From positions 78,968,160 to 79,032,159 of the forward strand of contig NC_088202.1 of NCBI RefSeq assembly GCF_037126465.1: DNA of 64,000 nt, in the 5' to 3' direction. This document shows, in pieces, positions 1-13,374 of this stretch (position 1 is the stretch's first letter; each line of letters begins with the position of its first letter). Source of the DNA: Ornithodoros turicata (taxonomy: Eukaryota > Arthropoda > Arachnida > Ixodida > Argasidae). The position numbers were made by a program, and so were the translations under genes. The notes under the pieces were generated by a model, which saw only the letters and a list, made by a program, of their open reading frames with translations, was not told the DNA's origin and did no database searches.

Positions 1-101
1 GCCTTATAACGCGTGTCTTAACTGGAAATATAATTTGTCACGTTTAAGGGTTCTATAAGTTTGTTTTAAAGAGTCCACTTTCATTTCGAAGTCTCCGCTG
101 T

Positions 102-524
102 CTACACGCGCACACACACACATATCCACTGGATGATGATGAGGTGGGCATTTCACAGCCGCTGTGGCGGTACACTGAGCTATACTGATCATTGAGAACG
201 GAGCACTGGCAGCCGCTGTCTAGCGCCTAACGGAACTCGTCATTTTCCATATAATAGAGGAGAGAAAGACAACGATAATTAATTCCGAGCTGGCGCTACA
301 CAGCTTTGTACCCATCACCTATGATTAACTTCTCTTGTAATATAGAAGCTACCTCATGGCCTGTAGCACCCTATATGCATATAAAAATACGAACAAGCAC
401 CTTCACAAATTTGGCTACTGTGTGGGTCGCGTACGTAGAACGTGACAGGATACGCACACACACATACATTAGATGATGATGAGGTGGGCGATTCACCGCC
501 ACTGGCAGGATACAGTCGCTTCAT
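102..524. repeat. Two copies of a CA-repeat plus GATGATGAGGTGGGC module
   Basis: A (CA)n run followed by GATGATGATGAGGTGGGC and TTCAC-GCC occurs at about 102-192 and again at 451-524, offset by about 340 bp. A similar CACACACA...GATGATGAGATGGGGC arrangement lies just downstream of the RNase H LINE end near 57.6 kb. I infer that both copies are LINE 3' tails in minus orientation. No coding sequence is visible. Confidence 0.35.
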
Positions 525-3500
525 GGAATGCGAAAAGCTGTTGATAAGTTGATAAGCAGTATGTTTGCCCTGCGCGTACTTTCGCGGTCAATTTGTTCAT
601 CGATACGAAACCATAAGTGGTGTCGACTGCGGTAAGCTAAATAAAGAGCTGGTGCAGGATGGCGCCAGGCGGGATTTCGTAAAGCGGGATGGTTTCCGAA
701 AGTGGCATCATGGCGTTGCGTTCAGAGGTTGTCAAAGGGAGTGAGATTGAGCTATGAGGTGCGAAGGCATGTTTCCTAGACGTGTCATGAGCGACGTGGC
801 AGCCGGCAGCCTGTCTTCTTCATGACGTACCCCTAATTTTCAAAGTTATTGCTCGGTTGCTGTCGTCGCTTCAATCTCACCATAATTCATCCTCTCATAT
901 TAACCACTGTGAAGTGGGGTAGTGTCTTGTGGCTACCACGGGGAAACATCCCATGTCATCATCACCTCTTCATTTATTGTTGTTGTTGTTGTTGCTGTCG
1001 GGTTGCATAAAACATCTTGTTGTTGTTTCTGTGGTGGATGCCTGTTGCACGTATGTTTAAAACGATGGCGGTAGAGAACTGCCAGAACCTCTGCGAACGA
1101 CACACGTGAATCTTACACGACTCAGATTTGACTGCATCAAATGCATGTTGATTTTCCCCCACTCTTCCTTGGAGATTCGCGGTGCATACTTCGTGCAACT
1201 AATAGAGATGCGCTAAGTAACGTTTAGTTAACAAAAATAACTGATTAGACGAAATTGCCAACAGTGAAGTACTCGCATGATGAAGGTGGAATAGTTTTTG
1301 CTTTAAAATGTTCCATTCAGGGACCTGCAGGGGTCCAGTACCAGCATGAACAGGACGCAATCCTTTTACGCAACGACAAGCAGGTCCCGCATCTGAATCG
1401 GTGTGCCATGGGTTTCTACGAAAGACTGCTTTCGTGCCGTCGCTCACGAGCTAAAGCATGTATAATCTTCAAGTGTTATCTAATAGTAACTGAAAACCTT
1501 TGACGTTCATCCTGCATCGCGTCGGCAGTTTGGAGCTGTCGACTGACTCTAATATTAGAATTGCATTTGGTCTAATTTTAGAATTGATTGTAGGGACCTG
1601 TAGATGTCAAATGCAAATTTCCTCCGGCAGAGCACCGTTATTTTTGTGGTAAACAAGAAAAAGGAACAACATGCTCATATCTAGTTTCTATTTTACTGTG
1701 ACGTATGCATGGGGTATCGCACCATGGCGGACGTCACGCGGGTGTGCGACCTAGAAAAATGTGATTGGACACTATAGGGACCGTGCTACACCTAAAGGGG
1801 GCGCGCTGCTCCGTCGCGACAGCGCCGCCAGTGGCGGTCTTGGAAGTATCCGACTTGATACCATGCCGCCCGTTCTATGCGTTCTCAAGTGGAACCGTAG
1901 TTTGCGTGGCGACCGCCGTAATTAGAAGGGCTAATTTTCGAAGTGCAAATAATGTGGAACCTTTCTCGGGAGCGAACGAAGGAAATGAAGACAAACTGCA
2001 CAGAAGCAACCATCGTATTTATAATGTATCTAACGGTGCGGAAGGAGAACAGCCACTCGCGTCTGTCTGGTCAAAACACCTGTAAGTGGTACGTCGAGAG
2101 GATGATTATTTGACCCCTCACAAAATCCTGACTTGCTAGCGAAGGCTATATACGTGTATTTCTCGGATTCCAGACACTTGTAATATGCTTTTGACTGAGT
2201 CTTGTATTCCTTTCGTCCTCTTTGCACACATATAGCTTCGTCACTGAAATCTACATCGTGCGTCCGTTTTATCCATACAAATAAACACGTGAGGTCACTT
2301 ATTGTCTAAACTTGTACTCCAGTTTTTCCAGTATCTTCAGATACAATAACGCTAAAGAGATCCTCAAAGAAATTATGTGAGTTTTTACCTCGGCTACCGC
2401 CGTAGGCTTGCGGCACGGCAGCTGTGAAATGGTTGTTGCGTAAATACTAAAACTAAACCTTTTGGACAACGTAGAACTTCCGTTCTCACTGTGAGACTCG
2501 TCAACCAGATTACCGGGAGCAATATCGGCTCTGGGCACTGGCGGTGAAACACCTCAGTATCACGATCCAGCGGCGTTTCACCGTCACGAAAGTGGCAACT
2601 GTAAATCACTGATCATTTTGCAGGTCCTATTCAGTTTCATTAAAGCTAGAACAAAAGAAATAGAATATGTTGTGCACACCTCATGCAATGGCCGAACGCG
2701 CGTCACAAACGCTATTCGCTGCCAGTCTGATTGATTTTAAAAAGAAAAAAATGGAGATGGTAGTCTCGAGCCACTCGGGACTGGCTACTCCAGGACGCGT
2801 TATTAATAAATGCCAGTCTAATGCCCTCGGTGGTATTGGAAGCATAGAAATCACGAGAAATGAAACATCAGGTCCCTAATGAAGAGTTATTTTAGGTGCT
2901 GGCACAGTTAGCGATGCAACAGTTCCAATGTGGCAAAAAAGACACCCGCACTTCACCGGTAAACAAAGCTGGCTACCCGGCGGCTATCACGCAAGGTACC
3001 TTCTCCGGAGGCCGCATCGCGGCGCCACCAGTTTGTCGCACACTTCTTAATTAGGGATATGGTGAAACGTTATCTGCAAGTGTCGTCTCGAATCTGTGGC
3101 CTCACTGGGAGTTTCCGACAATGATGATACGGCAGCGAAGGTGCTCACTGTAAAATTTATACATAAATAATTTTTTAATTAAATCTGTTTAGCTAAATTT
3201 AAAATCTAAATTTAATCTAAATCTATTTTAATTAAATTTGTGAATTTAATTAAAATAGCTCGCGTGGTGTACTGTCAGCGTCATAAGAAATCATGTGGCA
3301 ATTTTTCTTGTTTGTGGAAGTTTATTGAACGTCAGCACTGGGTCAACGTCAGTTTTTCTTATAGGTTGATTTGGATGCGTACTAGAGATTGACACGGTCC
3401 GCTATTCTTCGGCCCGACCCAGCCCGGATATTCCGTAATGAGGCCCGTCGCGGCCCCATTCCGTCAGAAAATAACCAGGAGCTAGGAGCTGCCGAACAGT

Positions 3501-3690
3501 TCACTGTCGCGCCGTCCAACCACACACAACTATCTTTAATATTGTAAGCTGTTAAGTGCGCAAGGAAATGAGTCTGAGAAAATAACGGTTTCACCCTGCT
3601 TCTTCGTTCTTCGATCACGCAACCAGCTGCGCTGAGGTTGTCAGGCTTTTTCATTCAGTCATTCATGCAATCAGTCCCTTAACGGAACGT
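525..3690. other. Unassigned intergenic sequence
   Basis: No recognisable gene. It holds a short (TTG)n run near 978-997 and a strongly AT-rich, partly self-complementary patch at about 3165-3255 made of variants of AATTTAAATCTAAATT. The short ORFs here show no motif I recognise. Confidence 0.5.
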
Positions 3691-3691
3691 C

Positions 3692-4185
3692 ATGTGTGTT
3701 TTATTTATTTATATATTGAGAAATACTGCGAGCCACGCAGTGGCCCAAGCAGGAGGGAATAAACAATGTAAACAAGGGAAAGGACAAACAAGTTCACACA
3801 CAACACACACAAAAGAGAACACTCTTACAGGAACATTAACAATCTCCCAGTGTAAATGTCGTCGACAAGGTCCTTGAATACTGTAACACTTTCGCTCTGA
3901 ACAATACCGATAGGCAACGAATTCCACTCAGGAACAGTACGGACAAAAAACGAATTTTTAAATGTTGAGGTACGAGCGAATATTGTTTTAAAGGAAAGAG
4001 GGGTGAAGATGGCGCGTATATCGTGGTTGGAGGGGTTCTAGATACGGAAAGCACTGTAATCTAAAGTTACTTCTCAATGCCTCCATTTTTTTCTTTTAAA
4101 ATCAATCAATCAATCTCAATGTCTTAAACAAGAACTTCAGTCGTGCAATTTTTCTTCTAGTCTTCAAGGGCGTAATATTGTTTTC
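3692..4185 (-). mobile_element. LINE 3' end (CR1/L2-like reverse transcriptase C-terminus)
   Basis: Read on the minus strand this encodes the last part of a non-LTR retrotransposon polyprotein: a RKIARLKFLFK-like stretch at about 4150-4180, then FARTSTFKNSFFVRTVPEWNSLP at about 3915-3990, then a 3' UTR with CCCTCCTGCTTGGGCCACTGCG and an A/T-rich tail near 3692-3715. The same order of motifs and the same 3' UTR occur in the larger fragment at 43866-44660, so the two belong to one family. A short (AATC)n run interrupts it near 4100. It is heavily 5' truncated and decayed. The CR1/L2 placement rests on the look of the C-terminus only. Confidence 0.7.
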
Positions 4186-7100
4186 ACTCATAAGAGCTGT
4201 TTTTGAACTGTTCCTAAACTATTCTATTTGTTGTGCTGCAGGCGTGCCTCTTGTTTTCGGAATAAACACTATTCACAATGCATTGAACAATCCACACCCA
4301 CCCAGCCCGGCAAATTGTTTGCACATCATGGGTTTAAAAGCACCCCCTCTAATATTTCCTCAGTGATGCCAGAAAAAGCTCTTTCTCGCGCATCTGAAAG
4401 ACTCTCTTTGTCGCGAGGGTTTCTGTGTCGTGTGCCGTGCTGTGGTCGTTGCTGCGGTCGTTGCTGCTTGTTTCCAGCTACTTTATATACAGGCAGTTGA
4501 CGGAAGCCTGTGTTATTTTCGCTACAGCTCCACGTGGGAATGGGAGTGACATGCGGAATGCCTCTCGGCCTCTACGCGAGTGCATTTAGTGCGCCTTAGT
4601 GTGTATTCTTCCTTGGGTTCGTTTCTTCTTTTGCGAATATGCATACACAATATTGCACGATTCAACTAATCGAAGCGAAGATAGGGGAACAATTAGGACT
4701 TCGAGTTCTTGGGTAAAAAATGTCGAAATAACACCCGTGAAAATTACGGAAATGCCGTACTATTCCGAACTCAGTTCATGACCCAGCGCATGCCAGTTGC
4801 ATCCTAATGTGTTCAGTAACTGCCATAGCTGCCCGGTGAACTGGTGGAGGTGAAGGGATACTTACGCTACCACCAACCGACCACGACACACCGTAAACAG
4901 GTACATACATAAAAATATAAAAATTGCCAAATGTCCCTCGTAGTGGCGACTTGTGACACCATCGAGATACAACTTTCTTTCTTCTTCTTCTTCTTCGGTT
5001 TTTTTCTACGTTGGTCCTTGCGATTAAGTAGCTTGCGCCATAGACCAACCTGTAGAGAGTCGCAGTCCGAATTCTACAATTTATCACGACGTCTGCGAAA
5101 GCTAAAAGAAGTAAAACAGAAGGTGAGAGATACGTGAAAACAAAGAATTTTATGACATTGCATAATGAATGGTTGCCAAATTACTGGTCAGGCTTTCCAG
5201 AAGTATTTGAAACTGAAACACGGGGGTCATCAACGACCGTTCCACCCTGCCTGTAGTCCTATGCGTTGGAATCGCCAGTACGTTCACGGCTTAAAAATTA
5301 CGGTAATTTATCTCGCAGAACCAACTTAAAATTTGGAGTGCCTCAGGGTCGTATATTATCAAACTACGTGAATACGCCTGCTTTCATAACGCGCTGTTTG
5401 TATGCCATTCTAATTTATGGGTAGAGTCGCACAAATCATGTTTGCGAAGTCGGGGGCACGGATTACGTGAAGTCGTGCACCATACTGTGTGCTTAGGAGG
5501 GTGAGGGCGAGACGAAATATAATCGGGATACCTTGAAATATGGGACGTACAGCCGTCGTCTTCGCAGGGTGTACCAGCAGGTCACTTATTACTTACCTGT
5601 GCATGGCCCTATGCAAAACCTATGGAATTAAGTTTCCTATGACTTTAAATCTCTTTCTGTGTGTTAGTGTACTCGGGTAGCCAGTTCGACTTCGTCGAAA
5701 CTCACATCCCCATTTTTTTTTGTTTATCACATCACATCACATCACATCACATCACATCATATCATGACTTTAAATATCTGCTGGTTCGAAGCCTGTCTTT
5801 TTCTTCTTTCTTTTCTTTTTTTTTTTTTGTAGTACTTGTCATCACGCTGAAGGAAACGGTATTGGTTTTTGCCTGTAGTAATTGAGAGTAGATTTGCACG
5901 TAAGGTGAATTAGCCTTGTTGTGTTCCAAGACTTTTCGGTCGACAGTCTGATCTCGTCCTGCGTTGTTTCCGTCTTTTCGCGATCCGTTTAGTATGTACG
6001 ACAACCAACTTGCTCAACTTTCCACTCAGAGTTCAACCTATAAAGTTGATTTTCGACACTCTTCTTCATTGTCGTGGACATGATAGCCTTCTAGCTTATT
6101 GCATACGCAATAGGAAGTTGCTGAATAGTATAAACACACACTAACAACGGTATAAAACACACGACATAAGGACTCACAAGTCGTTGTTTTACATTTGGAG
6201 GTGTTATGTAGAACCTTTCTACATCAGCACTTCATCGTCAAAATATAATTGTTGTTGTTGTTGTTGTACCGATGGTGCAATTCATGATGACTCAATAAAA
6301 ATTCGCCCATGGTTGGAAGCAAATGAACTGTACTTTTTTTTCCTGTATAAAGCATGCGTTAAATATATTAAATATTACAGGCGTTAAATGTATTACTCCA
6401 TCGCCGCTGTGATGAAGTTCGTGTGCTAAAAGACTTTCTTTCCTTAGCGTTCTGATTGTTCCCGGAGGAACTGGTATTATCGCTTCCCAATAGAATTGGC
6501 GATTTTCATGCAGCGCTCTCCACATAAAGAACTTTGATCGCTAGTGGTGCTAATAACTTAAATTTGTCTTTATATTTCTACTCTCACCCTTCTTTTTTTC
6601 TTCGTAGTCCTGGCGTCAAACGCCACGCACACGTGCTGAGAGAGTGCGCAGCATTTTGTCACAAATTACATTCCTGGGGGCTTAATCGCTTCGCACGTTC
6701 AACTTAACGACACGTGACAGCCCAAGGAGTCGTTTAGGCTAACTGAACGTGCAACTTTATCGATGCTTTGCTGTGGTCACAATCTGTGCTCCTCGTGAAG
6801 CACCAAGAAATGTACAAACTTTGAGGAAGAAAGGACGATGCCTGGTGGTGGTAGTGGACGATGCTTACGTGAAAATGTTGGACGTTCGTTTTCTTTTTTT
6901 ACTAGCCACAACGAGTTTATTCTTCTTCCTTTTTCAACGTTACAATGACGATTGTTCTTAAATGCTAATAACTTCCTTTTCGTTTGTACAGTAGAAATCA
7001 CAAAGAGAATATGAAGACACAGGTATACGATTAAAATTATGTAACACACTCCCCCCGCAATGAGCTAGCTCATTCTTACACTATTTCTAACGGAAACAAA

Positions 7101-7261
7101 AACAAATGTTGAACAGCACGCCTCCAAGTTCTTCTCCATGAGCTTCTTCTTTCTGTCTATTGTGCACGTTGCGAGCGCTCACGTGTTGTGATGTCACTGC
7201 CCTGAGCGAAGAGCAGGTGGTGGTGGTGGTGGTGGTGAAAGCGCTCGCCGTTGTCAGTCTC
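4186..7261. other. Unassigned sequence with microsatellites
   Basis: No gene recognised over 3 kb. Visible simple repeats are (ACATC)n at about 5721-5762, a pyrimidine/T tract near 5800-5830, (TTG)n at 6249-6266 and (GGT)n at 7215-7237. A TCTTCTTCTTC tract lies near 4980. Short ORFs here are low-complexity translations of these tracts. Confidence 0.5.
5721..5762. repeat. (ACATC)n microsatellite
   Basis: About seven tandem ACATC pentamers are readable directly, ending in a slightly varied ATCAT copy. Confidence 0.9.
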
Positions 7262-7456
7262 AAGGTGGGCAACGTCACGACTGACGCCCTGGGGGAATGT
7301 GCGTCCTGGGCCGACTTCTAAGGGAACTGTGCCGACATATGTCTGAGGAAAACCCAGGAAAAACCCCAGACAGCACAGCCGGCACTGGGATTCGAACCCG
7401 GGTACCCCTCAGTCTCGACCGCTCTGAATGAACTACAGCGGCCAACGGGGCCGCAA
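7262..7456 (-). mobile_element. tRNA-derived SINE, minus strand
   Basis: On the minus strand a tRNA-like head (TTGGCCGCTGTAGTTCA as a degenerate A box, then an exact B box GGTTCGAATCC) is followed by a tail reading GCTGTGCTGTCTGGGGTTT, CCTGGGTTTTCCTCAGAC and GAAGTCGGCCCAGGACGCAC. The head and tail match the complete copy at 55836-56121. Pol III promoters of this kind mark tRNA-derived SINEs. The family resembles those described from ticks (such as Ruka), but I cannot confirm identity without a library search. The extreme 3' tail is missing and I see no clear target-site duplication. Confidence 0.8.
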
Positions 7457-7516
7457 TGTTTTCGACCAATTGGGTTGTTTATTTTTTTTTCTTTTTTGAT
7501 AACTCGCATGGCGTGT

Positions 7517-8068
7517 CTATAGGCGCGTTTACATGAAGGAGACATAAGTCGACTGGGCGAGATAGGTCGATCTCCCCTCTCCATGCAAACCCGACTACAT
7601 CGACCTAAAGGGGATGTCGACGCAGCAGAAATACGTTGGGGTAGATCAGACGACTGGAGTCGTCTCGCCTTTGCCATGTAAACCGGACAAGTCGACTGTG
7701 CCGACGGTTTCCGCTACGTCACAACCGCATCTACTGCCGTGCTCCGCCCGCAACACAGAAAATAAACATGGCGACGGACACGGTTGACGTTCCCGCCGGT
7801 GCAAGCGGAGCAAGCCAGCAGCATTGGGCATCGACTGGGCCGTTGGTAGAAGGCTTTAATGTTTCTGGGCGCAGTAAAGGAAGTCACACACTGATAAAAT
7901 AGTATGCAATTGCAAAGTGATAACTTCAGTGCCTTGGCGGCGCTGTCATCGACTGAGTCGACTGTAAATCGTCCACTGACTGCCATGTAAACCGTCCCAA
8001 GTCGATCTTTGGGATCAGTTGGCTGTTGCTTTCAGTCAACGTGTGCGCCCACGTAAACGCGCCTATGG
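7517..8068. mobile_element. MITE-like DNA element with GGCGCGTTTAC terminal repeats
   Basis: The left end reads TAGGCGCGTTTACATG (7519 on) and the right end reads CACGTAAACGCGCCTA (to about 8067), the reverse complement with one change. The roughly 550-bp interior repeats GTCGACT/AGTCGAC words and further copies of CCATGTAAACCG, which suggests subterminal motif arrays. No transposase is encoded, so it would be non-autonomous. The flanking bases are themselves TA-rich and palindromic, so I cannot fix the target-site duplication or the superfamily. Confidence 0.6.
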
Positions 8069-8284
8069 CGTTGTCACTTCTTCATCTTCTTTCTCGTCTC
8101 GATCTGCAGCTTCTCCAGAATATCTCAAGTTCTTACAGTTCATGGCGTCTAAGCAGCACTCTTGAATGGTTTTCAAAGTATGAGCTTTTCAAAATCCTTC
8201 CAATCTCGTGACACCACCTCATTGGACATGACAGCCTATACATGTAATCGTATTGTGCACGTCCAAATCAATTATTTTCGTTCT

Positions 8285-8413
8285 GTTTTTTTTTTAACCA
8301 CATTTTGCGGCGTTGTCGCGCCCAGGATCAGCGGCGGGGGGGGGGGGGGAGTAGGGCGAGTTTTCGTATCGAGCCCCGCCCCCCCTACCTTGGAGGTCTG
8401 GCTACGCCACTGG
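8285..8413 (-). repeat. Repeat fragment ending in CAGTGGCGTAGCCAGA
   Basis: On the minus strand this begins CCAGTGGCGTAGCCAGAC and runs into a G/C-rich block with a G tract of about 14 at 8336-8350. CAGTGGCGTAGCCAG-type termini are very common ends of dispersed DNA repeats in animals. A related block lies at 60640-60735. Only one terminus is identifiable. Confidence 0.4.
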
Positions 8414-11400
8414 ACACCACCGCCACGGATAGCGCCGATGTTTAGATCGGGCGACAACGCGTTTGTATCAAATGAGACGTCTTTCGTGAAACTGCTTCAC
8501 CGCGCATGGAGGCTATACCTCACTATCATCCACGTCCAGATTATCAGCACAATACGCAAAGGTCTGCCTAAAGCTTACATTTCTCCACTTGTCAATTGTC
8601 CTGACAGATTCTTCGCCGGGAATTTAATATTGCCACAAATTCCGCCCACTCCTTTTGTCTGACTAATTGCGTGTAGGCCGCCAGCAAAATGCAAGTGAAT
8701 AAATAGCGGTGCTCAATCATGGACTGCAACACCACTTCATATAATTCGTGCGTTGAGCGAGAAGCGCGAGACTTCTTCTCCAGCGTCAACGCGTCGTCCT
8801 CTGCTTCTAAAACAAGGGACGTTCCACGTGATTCTCCTCCTGCTGCGCTTTTTTGCTGAGAGCGCGGCGCTCGTTCCCAGAAGTCTTAACCTCTAACGAC
8901 AGTCAACAAACCAAGCGCACTATCGTTAAAAGCGACATGGGAATACCAAAACTGGCAGGTGTCGCTCCTGGTGCTCGTAATCGCCCTGTACTGATACTAC
9001 TCTATCGACACACCGACCGAGAGATTATGCCCCTAGACGTTAAGGAAACGAGCGCTTCATATACCACGTGCCCGAGTTCAGAGTGCCTCGCGCTTCATTA
9101 GATCCACGTAGGCGATGAAGCCTGAGAGCACGTGAACACACTCGTTGGGTAGACGACACCGTTGGTCGTTACGCGAGCGAGATATTACGCCTTTGTCCCG
9201 GTTAACGAAAAAAGCGCGTCACGTGAAACGTGTCACGTGTCCGTGTTAGCGAGAGCCCCGCCCCTCGTTAGCTCGCGAGCGGTGAAAGCGATTAAGCCCC
9301 CTGGTTACACGGGAAGGAGTGGACTATTTTTTAATTTTTCTCCAGTATTTTCGTTGCCACATTAGAGAACATGAGCTGGGGCCGAACCCTTCCTTCTCCC
9401 ACTTGTTAGTTGCGACAGGGAACTTAACGACTGCATTGATGCACTACACTCTGACTGGATTGACAATGATGAAACGAAGTTAGCTTTTCACTTATGTGAG
9501 TAGTACCTGACAGATACGCCGCTCAACGAATATTCACATAAAGATGAAATGTGTAAATGGGAAGAGTTTGTAAATGGGAAGAGACTCTGATATCTTTCCA
9601 AAGGTGCAATAGTATTAAAGTAGAAATTAATAATTAAAGGTCTATCTTCCTCCATAGCCCTGAATAGAAAATACCTACATGCCGACCTTAACATTTATCA
9701 TGGATTCATACCCGCCGACGCTGTTCCTTTTTTAGGAATAAAAAATGACCTACTTGCAAGGGTTTGTCCCCTCATATTTCTTCCTATGTCCTTATTATAT
9801 TCCTTTCACCACTATCGCGGTTTAAAAAAGAGCCATTTGGATCATTACATTTACCTCTACATCGAGTAGCTCCTCACAGTTCTTTAGGACGCTAAATATC
9901 TTACAATTAACTCACACCAGTTTCACGTTTTATCACTTCTATTTAAATCTGTAAATTCTGACATCAACTTAAATCAACTTATCTTCATTTTATCACATAG
10001 ACCTTTTATTGGATTTTCCAATTTCCTTCTACCTCGTGTTAGTACTAAATATGGAAAACAAATGTTCATTTTCATGGCACCCTTTGGAATAGCTTGGCAC
10101 CCGTGTGAGAACGTCTCGCGCATTCCGTCACATTCTAAAGGACCATCCCATTACACAGCACTCATCTCGGCGCTCTTGTAAGTTGACATCCTTATTTACA
10201 CTTAGCCCTAATTGCTATCAATATCACTATTCATTTTGCTTATTCTATAAGCGTTCATTGACATCTGCTAGTATATCTGTATGTATGTATATGTCAAACA
10301 TTTCTTTTTTTTTTTATGGCTACCCACTGTCTAGTTTTGTGTGTTTCTCTGTATAGCTTACCTGACATAGTCTCATTGATTCTTGCATGTTAATACCACG
10401 TTATATTTAATTTTCCTCGAACACTTACCTTTGCGGAAGACCACTAATCTAGCTTTCCTACAGGGACTCCCTTGCGCATTGTATGAGTTATTTCTGAAGT
10501 CAGAAGAAAAAAAAAAAACTATTCACATGAATGCAGCATTCAAAAGCAGTTATAACGAATTGCGGGTTGCATATTGGGCTGTGACATTCTCGTAGGCTCC
10601 CTCCACAAGCAACTCCCAGATGTTTTGCAAATCAATTTGAAGCTATCAGTAAACAGTTTGAAAGCTTGCTGGTTACGACATAGACTTCATATAGTCCAAA
10701 TAACGTTCTAGCTGCATGTGTCTGCCTCAGCCTGTGTGTGAGCACGTAGCAAAAGAAGAAGAAAAAATACGAAGAAGAAGTAGAAGAAGAAATGAACGCG
10801 AGAGCGAGACACAGGGACGATGCTCGTTGTGAAATTTACCAATGCATCCGTTGCACATTGTTATAGACTGCCCTGACCACCACCAGCTCGCTTGCTGCCT
10901 AACTTTCCTTTCGTTATCGCTGAGCACCAGGTCGCACAAGAAGTAATGATGACGCAGTTGGAAGCTCTTCCAATACACTGTGTCACATTGGAAGACATCC
11001 TGTACCCGCAAGGTCCTCCACATATCCGTCGGAAAGGCGGGATGCGTCCCTAGGACTGTCTTAACATCTTCTTCTTCTTTTTTTTTCTTTTTCCTGAATG
11101 AAACTTGCCGCCTTGGCTGAGCAGGCAGACTTCAGTTCTTCATTTTTCTGCTTCTATTTTTTCAAATTATTGAACGTCATTCCCCCCCCCCCCCCCCACA
11201 CACACACACCTGTTCCTTCTCATAATCGGCAATGGAGCATCTAGCAAGCTGTCACGTTTGCAGTCAGACTTCTTGGCTTCCAGGAGTAATTAGCGTACCA
11301 AGTATTGCCCCGTCCTTGATACTTCCCTGTGGAGGTTCCAATAATACCGGCAGTGCCGCGGCACGTTATTTATCGATCAGAAGGCATTACGAGGTTATCC

Positions 11401-12597
11401 TAATTAGGTTTTTGTGCGGGCTCGGTAGTGCTATTGCGGCATCTACAAAATAGGTTGAACTCTTGCTGTACTTATAGTATGCTGCATTCTCACCAGCAGT
11501 CCTGGATATCATGTCCTGCCGCGATGTATTCGTCTTTCCTGATCGCTCGAGGCGTTATAACGCGTGCGCGAAGCTCCATCAATTTAAAGGTAGCGGTTTC
11601 GAGTAAAGCACTGCATCATTTCCAGCATAGTTCTCATTGGGGCTTCTCCAATAGAAACTGCTTGGTCTGCAAGGCTGTAGCAAGATGCTGTGTGAACAAC
11701 AAGTTTCATATTCGTTAAATTATCAACGACAATACAAATAACGACTTACATGACTGGACGTCCACATAAGAGATCAGTTGATTAGTTATCAGTTCCCATG
11801 CGCTTGCAGTACAGTGTAAAGGTAGAAATTTTCGCGATGACTTAATTTTTGCGAATTTCGTGACCCAACTTTTTTTCGCGAAATTACGGTTCCGCGAAAT
11901 ATAGGTAGCGGAAAGCGGTATAGGAAAAAGTATGGGCATTGCAATTCGGGATGAAATGAGCTCCACAAAGGCAAGTCGACTTACTTGACAATATTTATTC
12001 ACACAAATTTGTTCTTGTCAAACGCTGCTATAACTGAAACGTCACTTAAACATCAGTAGTTTATTCGCATTTTTCACAAAACCAGTAAAAACCTGTCATG
12101 AAACCGGTACGTATGTCATTGTCAAGGGATTGGAGTTGACGGTATGCTCCTAAAGCCAGCTGGCATGTAGAGGCTTTATGACACTGCCGGCAGTATGAAC
12201 ACCCCCGATCTCTCTGATCCCGCGATTTTCGCTTCCGTCCGCTTCCACACGAATTCGCGAAATTAAGGTCCGGAGAAATATTCTCGAAACGCTATTCCAC
12301 ACAAATTCGTGAAATATTAATACCGCGAAATTGACATCTTTTACGTAAATATTTGCCATCTAGTCCACTGTATGAAATATGAACTTCTAGCACGAATGAT
12401 AGTATTTTTAAATATGTTGTGGCAGACATTCTAACATCTGGCCATTTTAAACGGATAATGCCCAAAGTGAGTTGAGAGTAACTCATTTACATTTCATGTG
12501 TAACAGTAACTGAATTCCAATTTGGCTTCGGTAAATTTTTCTGTAACTAAATTACCTGCAGAGACGTGTAACTGCAACTTACACAGTTCTGGTTTTT
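8414..12597. other. Unassigned sequence
   Basis: No gene or complete element recognised over about 4 kb. It contains a GAA-rich patch near 10750-10790, a C tract followed by (CA)n at 11184-11210, and a CGAAATT-rich stretch at about 11830-12320 in which GCGAAATT and its complement recur. This may be part of a dispersed repeat. Confidence 0.45.
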
Positions 12598-12668
12598 GTT
12601 TTGTTTTATTCCGTGTTAGCGCCGCGAACCAACTATGAGCGGCGTACAGACGTGGACAGATGGAGAGA
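12598..12668 (-). mobile_element. SINE 3' tail fragment
   Basis: The minus strand reads CTCCATCTGTCCACGTCTG, then a diverged CGCTC stretch, then GCGCTAACACGGA. The same order closes the complete SINE copy near 56043-56110. Only the terminal 70 bp or so are present, without the tRNA-like head. Confidence 0.65.
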
Positions 12669-12884
12669 GGACAGCAACACAGCTCTGGTGCGGCACGTCA
12701 CAGCTATCAGGGCTAATAGGCAACATATAATTTAATCTTGGAGAAATTGATGAGGTGATTATGACGAGGAGATCCTACGGGGCTAGAGCACGTGCTCTCT
12801 ACCAGATATCTGCAGGAAACTCCGCTAGGGTGCGCGTACCTTGTTTTTGGTGTGCTGCACTAAAACAAAAATAACGATCACAAG

Positions 12885-13181
12885 AATCACTCTGCGGACT
12901 GCTTAACGTGCGCCGTTGCGGAGGACACAGAACACATCCTTATCCATTGTAAGGGATGTGCCACCCAACGTTCATCATTGAAGGCCGCTCTCGACCGACC
13001 GGATAGCAGATCTTTTGGCATTGTAAAGATGTTAGTTGTCTGGCCCTTCAGCAAGACGGATGCATCTCTGACTGCGCTTGTAAATTTTATTGCACAGTGT
13101 TGTTTGTTTGTTTGTAAGGGAAAAAAAAAACGAGGAGCAATTGAACTCGTCTCCCGACTTGTTCTGCTACTCCTAACATAA
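12885..13181 (+). mobile_element. LINE C-terminal fragment (Cys/His tail after RNase H)
   Basis: One plus-strand reading frame contains DCLTCAVAEDTEHILIHC, the Cys/His cluster that follows the RNase H domain in many arthropod LINEs, then KALDRP-type sequence ending TDASLTALVNFIAQC. The neighbouring minus-strand LINE (13375-14105) ends in a closely similar AALAAFVKFVQSC, so the two are copies of one family lying tail to tail. A (TAACA)n tail follows at 13177-13190. Everything upstream of the Cys/His tail is missing. Confidence 0.75.
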
Positions 13182-13194
13182 CATAACATAAATT

Positions 13195-13345
13195 CTCACC
13201 CCACCCCACCCCTCACCCCCCAAAACTACTTCTCAGGTGCTCTACTCGCAAGTTCGCTGTTCACTATTCACATGTTCACTATTCAGAAGTCCACTGTCCA
13301 CATGTTCACTAGAAGTCCACAATTAACCACTATTCACAATTATCC
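13195..13345. repeat. C-rich tract and GTTCACTATTCACAT minisatellite
   Basis: CCCCACCCC repeats at 13198-13222 are followed by degenerate tandem copies of GTTCACTATTCAC/AGAAGTCCAC at about 13257-13345. The stretch separates the two converging LINE fragments and may belong to their 3' UTRs. Confidence 0.6.
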
Positions 13346-13374
13346 CAAGATCATGCACAGGGGATCCTAGAAGG